Shown: positions 55,455-63,529, counted from the stretch's first letter. The stretch is 64,000 nt of DNA from Acidovorax sp. MR-S7 (GCF_000400995.2 NZ_DF238999.1:124001-188000); one strand, 5' to 3'. Notes: a model not told the origin generated them from the letters alone. Translations and numbers: made by a program.

Positions 55455-57349
55455 GCCGCCGCCCTTGCCGCCTCGGGCAGCAGCAGGACCACGCTCACCA
55501 CCGTGCCGCCCGGCCCCGACTCCACCTTGAACGTGGCGCCCATGCGCTCGGCGCGCGCAGCCATGCTGCGCATGCCCACGGACAGGCCCGCGCACTGCAC
55601 GGCCTGCACGTCGAAGCCCACGCCGTCGTCCTCCACGCGCACAGCGAACACGCCGGGCAGGGGCTGGGCGCACTCCACGCGCACCTGCAACGCCTGGCTG
55701 TGCTTGATGATGTTGGACAGGGCTTCCTCCACGAGCCGCGTCAGCCCCAGGCACTGCAGCGCGCTGGGCCGCTCGCCACCCTCGCGCCACCGCGGGGCGA
55801 TGCGCCATTCGCTGGCCACCCCCATCTCGTCGAGGATGCGTGTGAAACGGTGGCGCAGCGGCGCGGCCCACTGCACGGGCGTGGCGGGCGCAGCTGCACC
55901 CGCGCTCGATCCGTGGTCGATCACCTGGCGCAGGTCGTCGCGCAGCACCTTCAGCAGGGACAGCACGCGCGCGTTGGGCAGCGGCTCGCGCGCCTGCTCC
56001 AGCAGCGCCATGCCGCGCACCAGACTGCCGCCCAGGCCGTCGTGCAGATCGTGAGCGATCTGCATGCGCTCCTGCAACTTGGCGTTGTCCAGCGCCTGCG
56101 CATGCTCGCGCGCCAGGGCCTGCGCCAGTTCGGCGCGGGCGTGGGCCACGCTCTCTTCCAGCTCGTGGTTGAAGCGCTCGATGCGCCGCATGCTGCCCGC
56201 CAGCCGCCCGCCCAGCAGCAGCGCCATGACCACCGTGGTGACGGGGCCGGCCACCGACGACCAGGACTGCTCCGCGCGCCAATGCTGCATCACCAGCAGC
56301 AGGTCGTGCACGCCCACCACCACGAACACCAGCCAGCACAGCGCCAGCAGCATGTGCTGCACATCACGCCCGCCGGGGCGGGGCCGCCACGCATGCCACT
56401 GGAACTGCAGGCAGTTGGCAAAGAACACCGCCACGAAGCCCAGCCACGCCGCCAGGAACACCGGCGCCGCCGCGGCCTGCGGCGCCAGCAGCACGGCCGC
56501 CGCGGCCAGCAGGGCCAGCCAGCGCAGCACCCGCTCCAGCCGGGGCAGGTGCTGCCCGCCGAAGCGCCAGGTGAACAGGCAGAAGCACAGCACGTACAGC
56601 ACGAAGGCGACGATGTTGAGCCGCGACAGCGCCAGCGTCCCGCCGAAGGGCCACGGGCTGGTGGCCAGCAGCGTGAACAGATACACCGTCCACGCGAGCG
56701 ACATCAGCGCGTACCAGCCGAAAGCGCGCTCCGCCCGGCGCAGGCACCACACCACGCCGAAGAGGCACCCCACCGCCGCCGACAGCCCGGCCGAGAACAC
56801 GTACACCGTGCGCTGGCGCCACTGCCGCGCCGCCTGCGCCTGGCCCACCTGCGCCGCCGGGCCGATGCGCACGTGGCCCAGCCCCGGCGACAGCGCCGCC
56901 ACGCCCACCACGCGCACCCACACGGTGTTCACTCCCTCGTGCCCGCCCGCCTCAGGCAGCAGCCACCAGCGCGGCGTGTTCCAGCTGCGCGACAGCGGCT
57001 CGGCCAGCGAGGCGTCGCGCCACAGCAGGTCGCCGCCCGCGTACACCTCGCCCGCCATGCTCATGCCGTCGATGCCCAGCCCCACCGGATCGCCGGAGGG
57101 CGCAGCGCCCGCGCATCCGCGCTCCCAGTCGATGCGGTACCAGACCGCGCCGCCGTGGCCGGGCCAGCGCTGGGTCCAGACATCGGGCAACGTGACGTCT
57201 TCCCAGCCTTGCGCGGGCCGCGCATCATCCACAGCGCGCGCGGCCTGCACAGACAGCACGCGCGGCGCGCAGCCCTCTTGCGCATTGGCGGCCAGCGCCC
57301 GGCCCGGCAGGCACAGCGCCAGCACGGCCGCCAACCACAGCCAGCGCAT
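55451..57349 (-). CDS. Sensor histidine kinase B (paralogue of A)
   Basis: This 632-aa kinase has the same layout as kinase A: signal peptide (about 1-21), extracytoplasmic domain (GHGGAVWYRIDWERGC), seven membrane segments, HisKA_3 with AHDLHDGLGGSLVRGM, and HATPase_c with EEALSNIIKHS. The two sensors differ most in the extracytoplasmic domain and membrane part, and least in the kinase core. Its ATG shares one base with the stop of response regulator B (TGATG). Two kinases with near-identical cores could cross-phosphorylate or form heterodimers. Confidence 0.9.
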   Translation of the reverse strand: MRWLWLAAVLALCLPGRALAANAQEGCAPRVLSVQAARAVDDARPAQGWEDVTLPDVWTQRWPGHGGAVWYRIDWERGCAGAAPSGDPVGLGIDGMSMAGEVYAGGDLLWRDASLAEPLSRSWNTPRWWLLPEAGGHEGVNTVWVRVVGVAALSPGLGHVRIGPAAQVGQAQAARQWRQRTVYVFSAGLSAAVGCLFGVVWCLRRAERAFGWYALMSLAWTVYLFTLLATSPWPFGGTLALSRLNIVAFVLYVLCFCLFTWRFGGQHLPRLERVLRWLALLAAAAVLLAPQAAAAPVFLAAWLGFVAVFFANCLQFQWHAWRPRPGGRDVQHMLLALCWLVFVVVGVHDLLLVMQHWRAEQSWSSVAGPVTTVVMALLLGGRLAGSMRRIERFNHELEESVAHARAELAQALAREHAQALDNAKLQERMQIAHDLHDGLGGSLVRGMALLEQAREPLPNARVLSLLKVLRDDLRQVIDHGSSAGAAAPATPVQWAAPLRHRFTRILDEMGVASEWRIAPRWREGGERPSALQCLGLTRLVEEALSNIIKHSQALQVRVECAQPLPGVFAVRVEDDGVGFDVQAVQCAGLSVGMRSMAARAERMGATFKVESGPGGTVVSVVLLLPEAARAAA

Positions 57350-58050
57350 CAATCCAGCAGCCCCCGCGCCTGCGCCGTGCGCACCGCGCCCACGCGCGTG
57401 GACACCGCCAGCTTGCGGTAGATGGCGCGGATCACGCCCTCCACCATGCCGCGCGAGAGCAGCACCTGTTCGGCGATCTCGCGGTTGGACAGGCCGTCGC
57501 CCACCAGACGCAGGATCTGCCGCTCGCGGCCGTCGAGCGCGGGGCCGCCCTCCTGCTGCGTCCCTGCGTCGGGGGCGCCTGCGCCGGGCGCCGCCTCCGG
57601 CAATTCGCGCAGCAGCTGGCGTGCGATGAACGGGTCGATCGGCGCGCCGCCGCGCAGCACGCTGCGGATGGACAGCGACACCTCCACGTCGTCGCGCTCC
57701 TTGAGCACGTAGCCCGTGGCCCCTGCGCGCAGCGCGCCCAGGATGGATTCGTGCGTGCCCCACGCCGAGACGACCAGGATGCCCACGTCCGCATCGCCCG
57801 CGCGGATCTCGCGGATCAGCTCCAGTCCGCTGCCGTCGGGCAGCTGCACGTCCACCAGCGCCAGCCGCGGCGGCTGCGCGGCCAGGCAGGCGCGCGCCTG
57901 CGCCAGCGAGCCCGCGAACACCAGCGAATCGGTGTAGCCCAGGCTGCCCAGGATCGCCTTGATGCGCCGCTGCAGCAGCGGCTCGTCCTCCACCACCAGC
58001 ACCGGTACGGGCAGCGCTCCCTCCTCGGGTAAACGCATGAAATACGTCAT
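57349..58050 (-). CDS. Response regulator B (NarL/FixJ family)
   Basis: This 233-aa regulator has a receiver domain with EDE (21-23), phospho-acceptor Asp67 in LVDVQLPDG, Ser/Thr near 95 and Lys117, and a LuxR-type helix-turn-helix (about 165-230). The recognition helix reads SRGMVEGVIRAIYRKL, where regulator A and most family members have SRYTVESHVKRVYRKL. This change may alter or remove DNA binding. MTYFMRLPEEG at 58050 is the preferred start, 7 bp after the regulator A stop. It is cotranscribed with kinase B. Confidence 0.88.
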   Translation of the reverse strand: MTYFMRLPEEGALPVPVLVVEDEPLLQRRIKAILGSLGYTDSLVFAGSLAQARACLAAQPPRLALVDVQLPDGSGLELIREIRAGDADVGILVVSAWGTHESILGALRAGATGYVLKERDDVEVSLSIRSVLRGGAPIDPFIARQLLRELPEAAPGAGAPDAGTQQEGGPALDGRERQILRLVGDGLSNREIAEQVLLSRGMVEGVIRAIYRKLAVSTRVGAVRTAQARGLLD

Positions 58051-58057
58051 CGCACAC

Positions 58058-58747
58058 TCACCCCAGCCAGCCCCGTGAACGCGCCTCGCGCACCGCACCC
58101 GTGCGCGAGGACACCGCCAGCTTGCGGTACACGCGCTTGACGTGGCTCTCCACCGTGTAGCGCGACAGGAAGAGCTGCTCGGCGATCTCGCGATTGGAGA
58201 GGCCGTCGGCCACCAGCCGCAATATCTCGCCCTCGCGCTCGCTCAGCGCCTCCTCCAGCCCCTGCGCGCCAGGGCCGGGCGCGGGCTGGGGCGCGGGCAG
58301 CAGCTCCAGGATGCGCCGCGCGATGAACGGGTCGATCGGCGCCCCCCCGCGCAGCACGCTGCGGATGGACAGCTGCACCTCCACGTCGTCGCGCTCCTTG
58401 AGCACGTAGCCCGTGGCCCCGGCGCGCAGCGCGCCCAGAATCGCGTCCTCCGAACTCCACGCCGACACCACCAGGATGCCCAGCCCCGGGTCCTGCGCAC
58501 GCAACTCGCCGATCAGCGTGCGCCCGTTGCCGTCGGGCAGTTGCAGGTCCACCAGCGCCAGCGCCACCGGCTGCTCGGCCAGGCACGCGCGCGCCTCGGC
58601 CAGCGTGGCGGCGAACACCAGCGCATCCGCCGCATAGCCCAGCCCCAGCAGCACGCCACGCAGGCGCTGCTGCAGGAGCGGCTCGTCCTCCACCACCAGC
58701 ACGGGCGCGGGCAAGGCAGGTTCGGCGGAGGCGGAAGGATCGTTCAT
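58058..58747 (-). CDS. Response regulator A (NarL/FixJ family)
   Basis: This 229-aa regulator has a receiver domain with EDE (20-22), Asp67 in LVDLQLPDG and Lys117 in VLKERDD, and a canonical LuxR-type helix-turn-helix (SREGEILRLVADGLSNREI and FLSRYTVESHVKRVYRKL). It is first in the four-gene operon and closest to the 58818-58863 inverted repeat, its likely binding site. MNDPSASAEPALPAPVLVVE is the start. Confidence 0.9.
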   Translation of the reverse strand: MNDPSASAEPALPAPVLVVEDEPLLQQRLRGVLLGLGYAADALVFAATLAEARACLAEQPVALALVDLQLPDGNGRTLIGELRAQDPGLGILVVSAWSSEDAILGALRAGATGYVLKERDDVEVQLSIRSVLRGGAPIDPFIARRILELLPAPQPAPGPGAQGLEEALSEREGEILRLVADGLSNREIAEQLFLSRYTVESHVKRVYRKLAVSSRTGAVREARSRGWLG

Positions 58748-58817
58748 GGCGCGGCAGCGTAACAGCGGGCAACAGGAGAGCGCCATCGTAGGTCACCCCG
58801 CCCTGCTCGCGCATCCC

Positions 58818-58863
58818 TGAAATTGGTGAATTTGCACGCATGCCCGCAAATTACCCAATTTCA
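58818..58863. promoter_or_regulatory. Long inverted repeat between the regulator operon and the surface-protein operon
   Basis: TGAAATTGGTGAATTTGC (58818-58835) and GCAAATTACCCAATTTCA (58846-58863) are complementary at 16 of 18 positions around a 10-base centre. It is A/T-rich in a GC-rich setting. It lies between divergent transcripts and is the best candidate binding site for the response regulators. Confidence 0.65.
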
Positions 58864-58935
58864 GTGATGTTGCAAAAAAGAACGACCCCCTACGATTCCT
58901 CACTACCGCAGGCGATTGGAGGCATCGATGGCACC

Positions 58936-58973
58936 CAGCGCTTGTCCAGCAAGCGCAAGCAGCTATCAAAAAA
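58936..58973 (+). repeat. Dispersed hairpin repeat (58.9 kb)
   Basis: CAGCGCTT, GTCCAGC, AAGCGCA, AGCAGCTATCAAAAAA. Its end abuts the ribosome-binding site AAGGAG of the gene at 58983. Confidence 0.88.
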
Positions 58974-58982
58974 GGAGTTTTC

Positions 58983-59834
58983 GTGCCGCCAGCCTACGCC
59001 CTGCCTCGCCACCGCCGCACCGTGCTGCTCTCCCTGGCCCTGCTGTGCCTGGGCGGCGCAGTGCAGGCACAGGGCACGCCCCCCACCTTGCTACCGCTGG
59101 GCATGACGAGTGCCATCCTCACGGGCAACTCCGTGGTGCTGTTCTCCATCGCGGCCGCATTCCCGCCAGCCCCCCAGCAAACCGGCCGCTGCCGCCCCCT
59201 GGCCGGCGGCGCCACGCTCTCGGGCACCAACCCGCCCGCCGTCACGGGGCTGGCGCCCGGCGCGCCCTACACCTGCGAGCTGGAATTCAGCCAGGGCGGG
59301 CCCAGCTCCCTCGGCGCGGCCGCGCCCCCCGTCGTCATCGTGCCGGACGGCCTGTCCGGGCCCGCCCCCACCGCCGCCGACGCCGTGACCGGGCTGCAGG
59401 CCACCCCCGCGCCCACCAGCCTGCGCCTGGACTTCACCCCGCCCGCGGCGCCCGGCGCCGCTATCGGCGGCTACGCGGCCGTCTGCATCGACTCGTTCGT
59501 CCCGCCACCGCCGCCCCTGGTGGCCCCGGCACCCGCGCGCTACCTGATCGCGCTGGGCGCCGGCAGCCCCATCACCTTGCACGGGCTCGATCCCGGCAGC
59601 CGCTACGAGTGCAGCGTGCTGCCCTACAACGGCAGCGGCATCGCCCCGCTGGGCACCGGCGCGCTGTTCACCACCCTGGCCGCGCCCCCGCCCGCCGCGC
59701 AGCCCGTGCCCGCGCTCTCCGGCTGGGGGCTGCTGCTCATGCCGCTGGCCTTGCTGGGCGCGCTGGCGGGGCGGCGCGGTCTTCAAGCCAAATTGGCCTG
59801 CAGCGCTCGCCAATCAAGCGCAAAAAGCTATTAA
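58983..59834 (+). CDS. IPTL-like CTERM exported protein with fibronectin-like domain
   Basis: This 283-aa protein starts with GTG, 7 bases after AAGGAG. It has a signal peptide (about 1-30, ending GAVQAQ), a Pro/Ala-rich region, a fibronectin III-like domain (about 130-240), then VPALSGWGLLLMPLALLGAL and RRG, a variant of the IPTLxxWG sorting signal. The last 12 or so residues are encoded by a dispersed repeat copy and may be a recent extension. It is first in the surface operon and divergent from the response regulator operon. Confidence 0.8.
   Translation: MPPAYALPRHRRTVLLSLALLCLGGAVQAQGTPPTLLPLGMTSAILTGNSVVLFSIAAAFPPAPQQTGRCRPLAGGATLSGTNPPAVTGLAPGAPYTCELEFSQGGPSSLGAAAPPVVIVPDGLSGPAPTAADAVTGLQATPAPTSLRLDFTPPAAPGAAIGGYAAVCIDSFVPPPPPLVAPAPARYLIALGAGSPITLHGLDPGSRYECSVLPYNGSGIAPLGTGALFTTLAAPPPAAQPVPALSGWGLLLMPLALLGALAGRRGLQAKLACSARQSSAKSY
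59801..59834 (+). repeat. Dispersed hairpin repeat inside the 3' end of the 58983 gene
   Basis: CAGCGCTC, GCCAATC, AAGCGCA, AAAAGCTATTAA. It encodes the last residues and ends exactly with the TAA stop. Confidence 0.82.
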
Positions 59835-59854
59835 TTCATGAGCAAACGCATACC

Positions 59855-60799
59855 ATGCACCCTTTCCTGAAACCCCTTGCGGCCCTGGCGGCGCTGGCGC
59901 TGGCCGGCCCCGGCGCGCACGCCGGCTGGGAGATTCCCGCGGGCGGCGCGGCCCAGCTGGGCGGCGGCACCGTCAGCCTGGGCTGCGCCAGCGTCTCCAA
60001 CGGCGGCGCGCTGCAACTGGACGGCGGCGCCCTGCTGGCTGCGCGCGACGTGCGCACCCATGCCGGCGCGCTGCTGGCCGTGGGCGCGGGCCGCGTGGAG
60101 CTGGCGCAGCAGTGGGCGGCCGACGGCAGCGTCACCCTCACCACCGGCCGCGTGGAGCGCAAGGACGGCGGCCCCGGCTGCCCGGCCGTGGGCGCCCTGG
60201 GGCAGCTGCTGCCCGCCACCGCCCCGCCCGCGCCGCAGCCGGTGGCCATCCCGCCCGCGCCGGGCGGCGGCGCCCCCGCCACGGCCCAGGTGGGCCTTGC
60301 CGCCCTGGACGTGGACGGCACCACGGCTACCGCGCTGCCGCCTGGCTGCGCTGTGACACACCTCGCCATCGACCGCGTGATCCCGCCTGACACCCCGGCC
60401 AACGCCCAGTTCCCTCTGGGCGCGCTGCGCTTCGAGGCACAGGGCTGCCCGGGCGTGGTGATGCAGGTAAGCGTGACCTACCCGCCGCGCAGCCTGCAGG
60501 GCCTGGTCATGCAGAAATACGGCCCCCATGGCACGGGCGCCGCGCGGCGCACGGGCTGGTTCACGCCACCCGGGCTGCAGGTGAGCGGCGACACCGTGCG
60601 CTACACCCTGGCCGACGGCGGCGACGGCGATGGCGACGCGCGCCCCGGTTATATCAGCGACCCGTTCGCCCCCATGCTGCTGGCAGCGCCAGGCCCCGGG
60701 GGGGCGCAAGCCATTCCCACGCTGGGCGAATGGGCCCTGGCCGCCCTCTCGATCCTGGCCGCACTGCTGGGCGCACGCCGTCTGCGCCGTCCCTTTTAA
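59855..60799 (+). CDS. IPTL-CTERM protein with choice-of-anchor U-like domain
   Basis: This 314-aa protein has a signal peptide (about 1-23, ending GAHAG), a Gly/Ala-rich N-terminal beta region, and a domain (about 145-285) that matches the anchor-proximal domain of the 1151-aa delta-60 protein. Both have PLGALRFxAxGC and SGDTVxxxxADxGxGDG. It ends IPTLGEWALAALSILAAL then RRLRRP. Exosortase H should process it. It lies 20 bp after the preceding gene and 15 bp before the collagen-like gene. Confidence 0.85.
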   Translation: MHPFLKPLAALAALALAGPGAHAGWEIPAGGAAQLGGGTVSLGCASVSNGGALQLDGGALLAARDVRTHAGALLAVGAGRVELAQQWAADGSVTLTTGRVERKDGGPGCPAVGALGQLLPATAPPAPQPVAIPPAPGGGAPATAQVGLAALDVDGTTATALPPGCAVTHLAIDRVIPPDTPANAQFPLGALRFEAQGCPGVVMQVSVTYPPRSLQGLVMQKYGPHGTGAARRTGWFTPPGLQVSGDTVRYTLADGGDGDGDARPGYISDPFAPMLLAAPGPGGAQAIPTLGEWALAALSILAALLGARRLRRPF

Positions 60800-60814
60800 C
60801 CCTGCCCCGACACC

Positions 60815-61618
60815 ATGAACCACACCACCACCCTCACCGCCGCCGCCCTGGCCTGGGCTGCCGCCTCGGCCTTCGCGCAGGACATGACCTTCACCCCCTC
60901 CGCCGGCGGCGCCGTGGTCATCCAGACCCCCACCGGCACGCCCGCCCTGGCCGTGCAGCCCACGGGCGCGGTGCAACTGCCACTGCTGCCCGGCGGCACC
61001 CCCGCCACCGGCACGCCCGTATGCCATGACGCCAGCGGCGCGCTGCTGCCCTGCGACAGCGCTGCCTTCACGGGCGCGCAGGGCCCCAAGGGCGATCCCG
61101 GCACCAACGGCGCACCCGGTGCACCAGGCGCACCCGGCGCACCAGGCACCGACGGCAAGAGCGCCGTGCTGACCGTGACGGCCGAGCCCGCAGGCGCCAA
61201 CTGTGCCGCTGGCGGCCAGAAGGTGGAGGCGGGCGTGGAAGGCGCAACGCCCCAGGTGCGCTACATCTGCAACGGCCTGCAAGGCCCCAAGGGCGACACC
61301 GGCGATGCAGGCGCGCCGGGCGCAGGCGGGGGCATGGCCGGCATGACCGAGGCGCGGCACGGTTGCTTTGACGGCAACGGCACCCTCATCAGCGGCACGG
61401 GCTATACCGTGGCTCCAGCGGGCAGCACCTACACCGTCAGCTTCAATCCCGCGCCGGGCGCGGGCATCTACACGCTGCTGGTGGACGCGCGCACCACCAC
61501 CGGCCGCGCGCTGGCCGTGACCGACAGCGGCAGCCCGCCCAGCAGCCTGGTGCTGACCCGAGGCTGGCTGGAAGCCACCGAGTCCGTCGCCCGCATCTGC
61601 TTCTTGTTGGCGCGCTGA
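60815..61618 (+). CDS. Exported collagen-like protein
   Basis: This 267-aa protein has a signal peptide (about 1-21, ending SAFAQ). Two collagen-like Gly-X-Y tracts (GAQGPKGDPGTNGAPG near 88 and GPKGDTGDAGAPGAG near 158) flank a DUF7151-like segment with GANCAAGGQKVEAG and YICNG. A C-terminal beta-rich domain (about 185-267) could be a trimerising head. Gly-X-Y tracts in bacteria build trimeric rods on the surface. It has no IPTL signal and ends 2 bp before the first collar gene. Confidence 0.82.
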   Translation: MNHTTTLTAAALAWAAASAFAQDMTFTPSAGGAVVIQTPTGTPALAVQPTGAVQLPLLPGGTPATGTPVCHDASGALLPCDSAAFTGAQGPKGDPGTNGAPGAPGAPGAPGTDGKSAVLTVTAEPAGANCAAGGQKVEAGVEGATPQVRYICNGLQGPKGDTGDAGAPGAGGGMAGMTEARHGCFDGNGTLISGTGYTVAPAGSTYTVSFNPAPGAGIYTLLVDARTTTGRALAVTDSGSPPSSLVLTRGWLEATESVARICFLLAR

Positions 61619-61620
61619 CC

Positions 61621-62241
61621 ATGGCACGCACCAAACACTCCTCCACACTCCCACTGCGCCATGCCGCCTGCGCCCTGGCACTGCTGGCGGCCTGCACGCA
61701 GGTCCGGGCCGAGGCAACCGATCCCTTCGTCGGCGCGCTCATGCCCATGGCAGGCAAGCCCGGCGGCTCAACCTGCCCCCTGAATTGGCTGCCCGCCGAG
61801 GGGCAGGTGCTGGCCATCCAGCAATACCCCTCCCTATTCAGCATCCTGGGTAACGCCTATGGCGGCAACGGCACCAGCACCTTTGCCCTGCCCGACCTGC
61901 GGGCCCGCGTGCCAGTGGGCGCGGGCGCGGGTCCTGGGCTCACGCCGCTCGACCGGGCCGAGGCAGGCGGCAGCGCCACCGTCACGCTCCTCACCTCGAA
62001 CCTGCCCGCGCACCAACACGGCGCCACCGCCGCCGCCGCTACCCATGCCACGCCCGACCCCAGCCGCATGCTGGCCCAGGCGCAGAACGCCGGGGTGTAT
62101 GCCCCTGGCGGCAGCGGCTCGCAAGTAGCGCTGGGCAACAGCTACCCGGCAGGCTCGGGCCAGCCCGTCCCCACCATCAGCCCCTACCTGTCCGTCATCT
62201 GGTGCATTGCCGCCAATGGCGCATTTCCTCCATACCCATGA
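61621..62241 (+). CDS. Exported tail-collar-domain protein 1
   Basis: This 206-aa protein has a signal peptide (about 1-30) and a phage tail collar-type domain (about 35-90): FVGALMPMAG, GWLPAEGQ-like NWLPAEGQVLAI, YPSLFSILGNAYGGNG and FALPDLRARVPVGAG. A His-containing turn LPAHQHG and a C-terminal SPYLSVIWCIAANG follow. It resembles microcystin-dependent protein MdpB and host-encoded collar proteins of unknown role. It overlaps collar protein 2 by 4 bp. Confidence 0.86.
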   Translation: MARTKHSSTLPLRHAACALALLAACTQVRAEATDPFVGALMPMAGKPGGSTCPLNWLPAEGQVLAIQQYPSLFSILGNAYGGNGTSTFALPDLRARVPVGAGAGPGLTPLDRAEAGGSATVTLLTSNLPAHQHGATAAAATHATPDPSRMLAQAQNAGVYAPGGSGSQVALGNSYPAGSGQPVPTISPYLSVIWCIAANGAFPPYP

Positions 62242-62888
62242 ACCATTGCGCATCCTTCCCGTCCCCCCGCCCGCCCCGGCGCCGCTCCACTGCGCCATCT
62301 GCCATGCGGCGTGCCGCGCTGTGTGCCGCCGTGTGCGCCGCCGTGTGGGCTGCCCCCGCCGCCCGGGCCTCCAGCAGCGTAGCCTATGTGGGCGAGCTGA
62401 TGCTGTTTGGCGGCTCGTTTTGCCCTCAATACTGGCTGCCGGCCGACGGGCGGCTGATGAGCATTGCCCAATACCAAGTGCTGTACGCCCTGCTGGGCGC
62501 GACCTATGGCGGCGATGGCCAGACCACCTTTGCCCTGCCCGACCTGCGCGGGCGCGCCGCCGTGGGCACGGGCCAGGGCCCCGGCCTGCCGAACAAACCT
62601 CTTGGCGCACAAGGAGGCGTCGAGACCGTGGCGCTGACCACCGCTCAGATGCCCGCCCACAGCCACGGCCTGCCCGCCAGCACCGAACCCGCCACCCACG
62701 CCACGCCCGCAGCGGGCCGCGTGCCCGCCACGGTGCAAAACGGTGGAGCCTACGCCAGCGCGGGCACGGGTGTCCCCCTGTCGTCCATCGGCGCCGCAGG
62801 CGCCGCCCAGCCCTTTGATGTACGCAGCCCCTACCTGGCCATGCAGTGGTGCATTGCCACTGAGGGCCTCTTTCCGTCACAGAACTAA
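62238..62888 (+). CDS. Exported tail-collar-domain protein 2
   Basis: This 216-aa paralogue has a signal peptide (about 20-45, basic then AAVCAAVWAAPAARA). Its collar domain reads YVGELMLFGGSFCPQYWLPADG, YALLGATYGGDG and FALPDLRGRAAVGTG, followed by MPAHSHG and SPYLAMQWCIATEG. The extra Cys in FCPQYW is shared with protein 3. Coupled to protein 1 by an ATGA overlap and 5 bp before protein 3. Confidence 0.86.
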   Translation: MNHCASFPSPRPPRRRSTAPSAMRRAALCAAVCAAVWAAPAARASSSVAYVGELMLFGGSFCPQYWLPADGRLMSIAQYQVLYALLGATYGGDGQTTFALPDLRGRAAVGTGQGPGLPNKPLGAQGGVETVALTTAQMPAHSHGLPASTEPATHATPAAGRVPATVQNGGAYASAGTGVPLSSIGAAGAAQPFDVRSPYLAMQWCIATEGLFPSQN

Positions 62889-62893
62889 AACAC

Positions 62894-63514
62894 ATGAAAA
62901 ACCCTTCCAGCGCTCAAGCAGATTGCGCAAGAAGCTGCATTTTTTATAGCATTTCGCGTCGCCTGCGCGTCGCCGCCTTGGCCGGTGCAGCGCTGGCGGC
63001 CTGTGGCGGCGCGCAGGCCCAAGAGCCCTTTGTCAGCGAGATGCGCGCCTTCGCCTTTAATTACTGCCCCAAAAACTGGGTACCGGCCGCCGGGCAGACG
63101 TTGGCGATTGCGCCAAACCAGGCCTTGTATGCGTTGATGGGCATCAACTATGGCGGCAACGGCACGACCAACGTCCAGCTGCCCGACATGCGCGGGCGCG
63201 CGCCGCTGGGCCAGAACCCCACCCACCCGCGGGGGCAGCAGGGCGGGCAGGAAACCACCACCCTCATCGCCGCACAAATGCCCCCGCACGCGCACACGCT
63301 GACCGCCACCACCGTCCCGGCCAGCCGCTCCGCGCCCGCCGCGGGCGACCTGCTGGCCCAGGCACAGAACGCGGGCCTGTATGTGGAAGGCCCCGCCAAC
63401 ACCGCGCTGGCCATGGCCCCCTCCGGCTCCAATCAGGAGGTGCCCACGCGCGATCCGTACCTGGCCGTCACCTGGTGTGTGGCGCTGCAAGGGTCTTTCC
63501 CACCGTCGAATTGA
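62894..63514 (+). CDS. Exported tail-collar-domain protein 3
   Basis: This 206-aa paralogue reads FVSEMRAFAFNYCPKNWVPAAG, YALMGINYGGNG, VQLPDMRGRAPLGQ, MPPHAHT and DPYLAVTWCVALQG. The N-terminal 22 residues are encoded by a diverged dispersed repeat, which lengthens the segment before the hydrophobic signal core (about 26-42, VAALAGAALAACGGAQA). It has no overlap with protein 2 and is last in the operon, followed by another repeat. Confidence 0.85.
   Translation: MKNPSSAQADCARSCIFYSISRRLRVAALAGAALAACGGAQAQEPFVSEMRAFAFNYCPKNWVPAAGQTLAIAPNQALYALMGINYGGNGTTNVQLPDMRGRAPLGQNPTHPRGQQGGQETTTLIAAQMPPHAHTLTATTVPASRSAPAAGDLLAQAQNAGLYVEGPANTALAMAPSGSNQEVPTRDPYLAVTWCVALQGSFPPSN
62908..62950 (+). repeat. 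Dispersed hairpin repeat, diverged, in the start of collar gene 3
   Basis: CAGCGCTC, AAGCAGATT, GCGCA, AGAAGCTGCA then TTTTTTA. It is coding, in frame with collar protein 3. Confidence 0.65.
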
Positions 63515-63529
63515 CCATCAAAACAGACG

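Noticed and set aside
53802-56054. Long plus-strand frame across the kinase genes
   Set aside because: It is a shadow of the duplicated histidine kinases, which have complete catalytic motifs on the minus strand.
61621-63514. Prophage remnant because of tail-collar domains
   Set aside because: All three proteins have signal peptides and no other phage gene is near. The neighbours are exported IPTL and collagen-like proteins.
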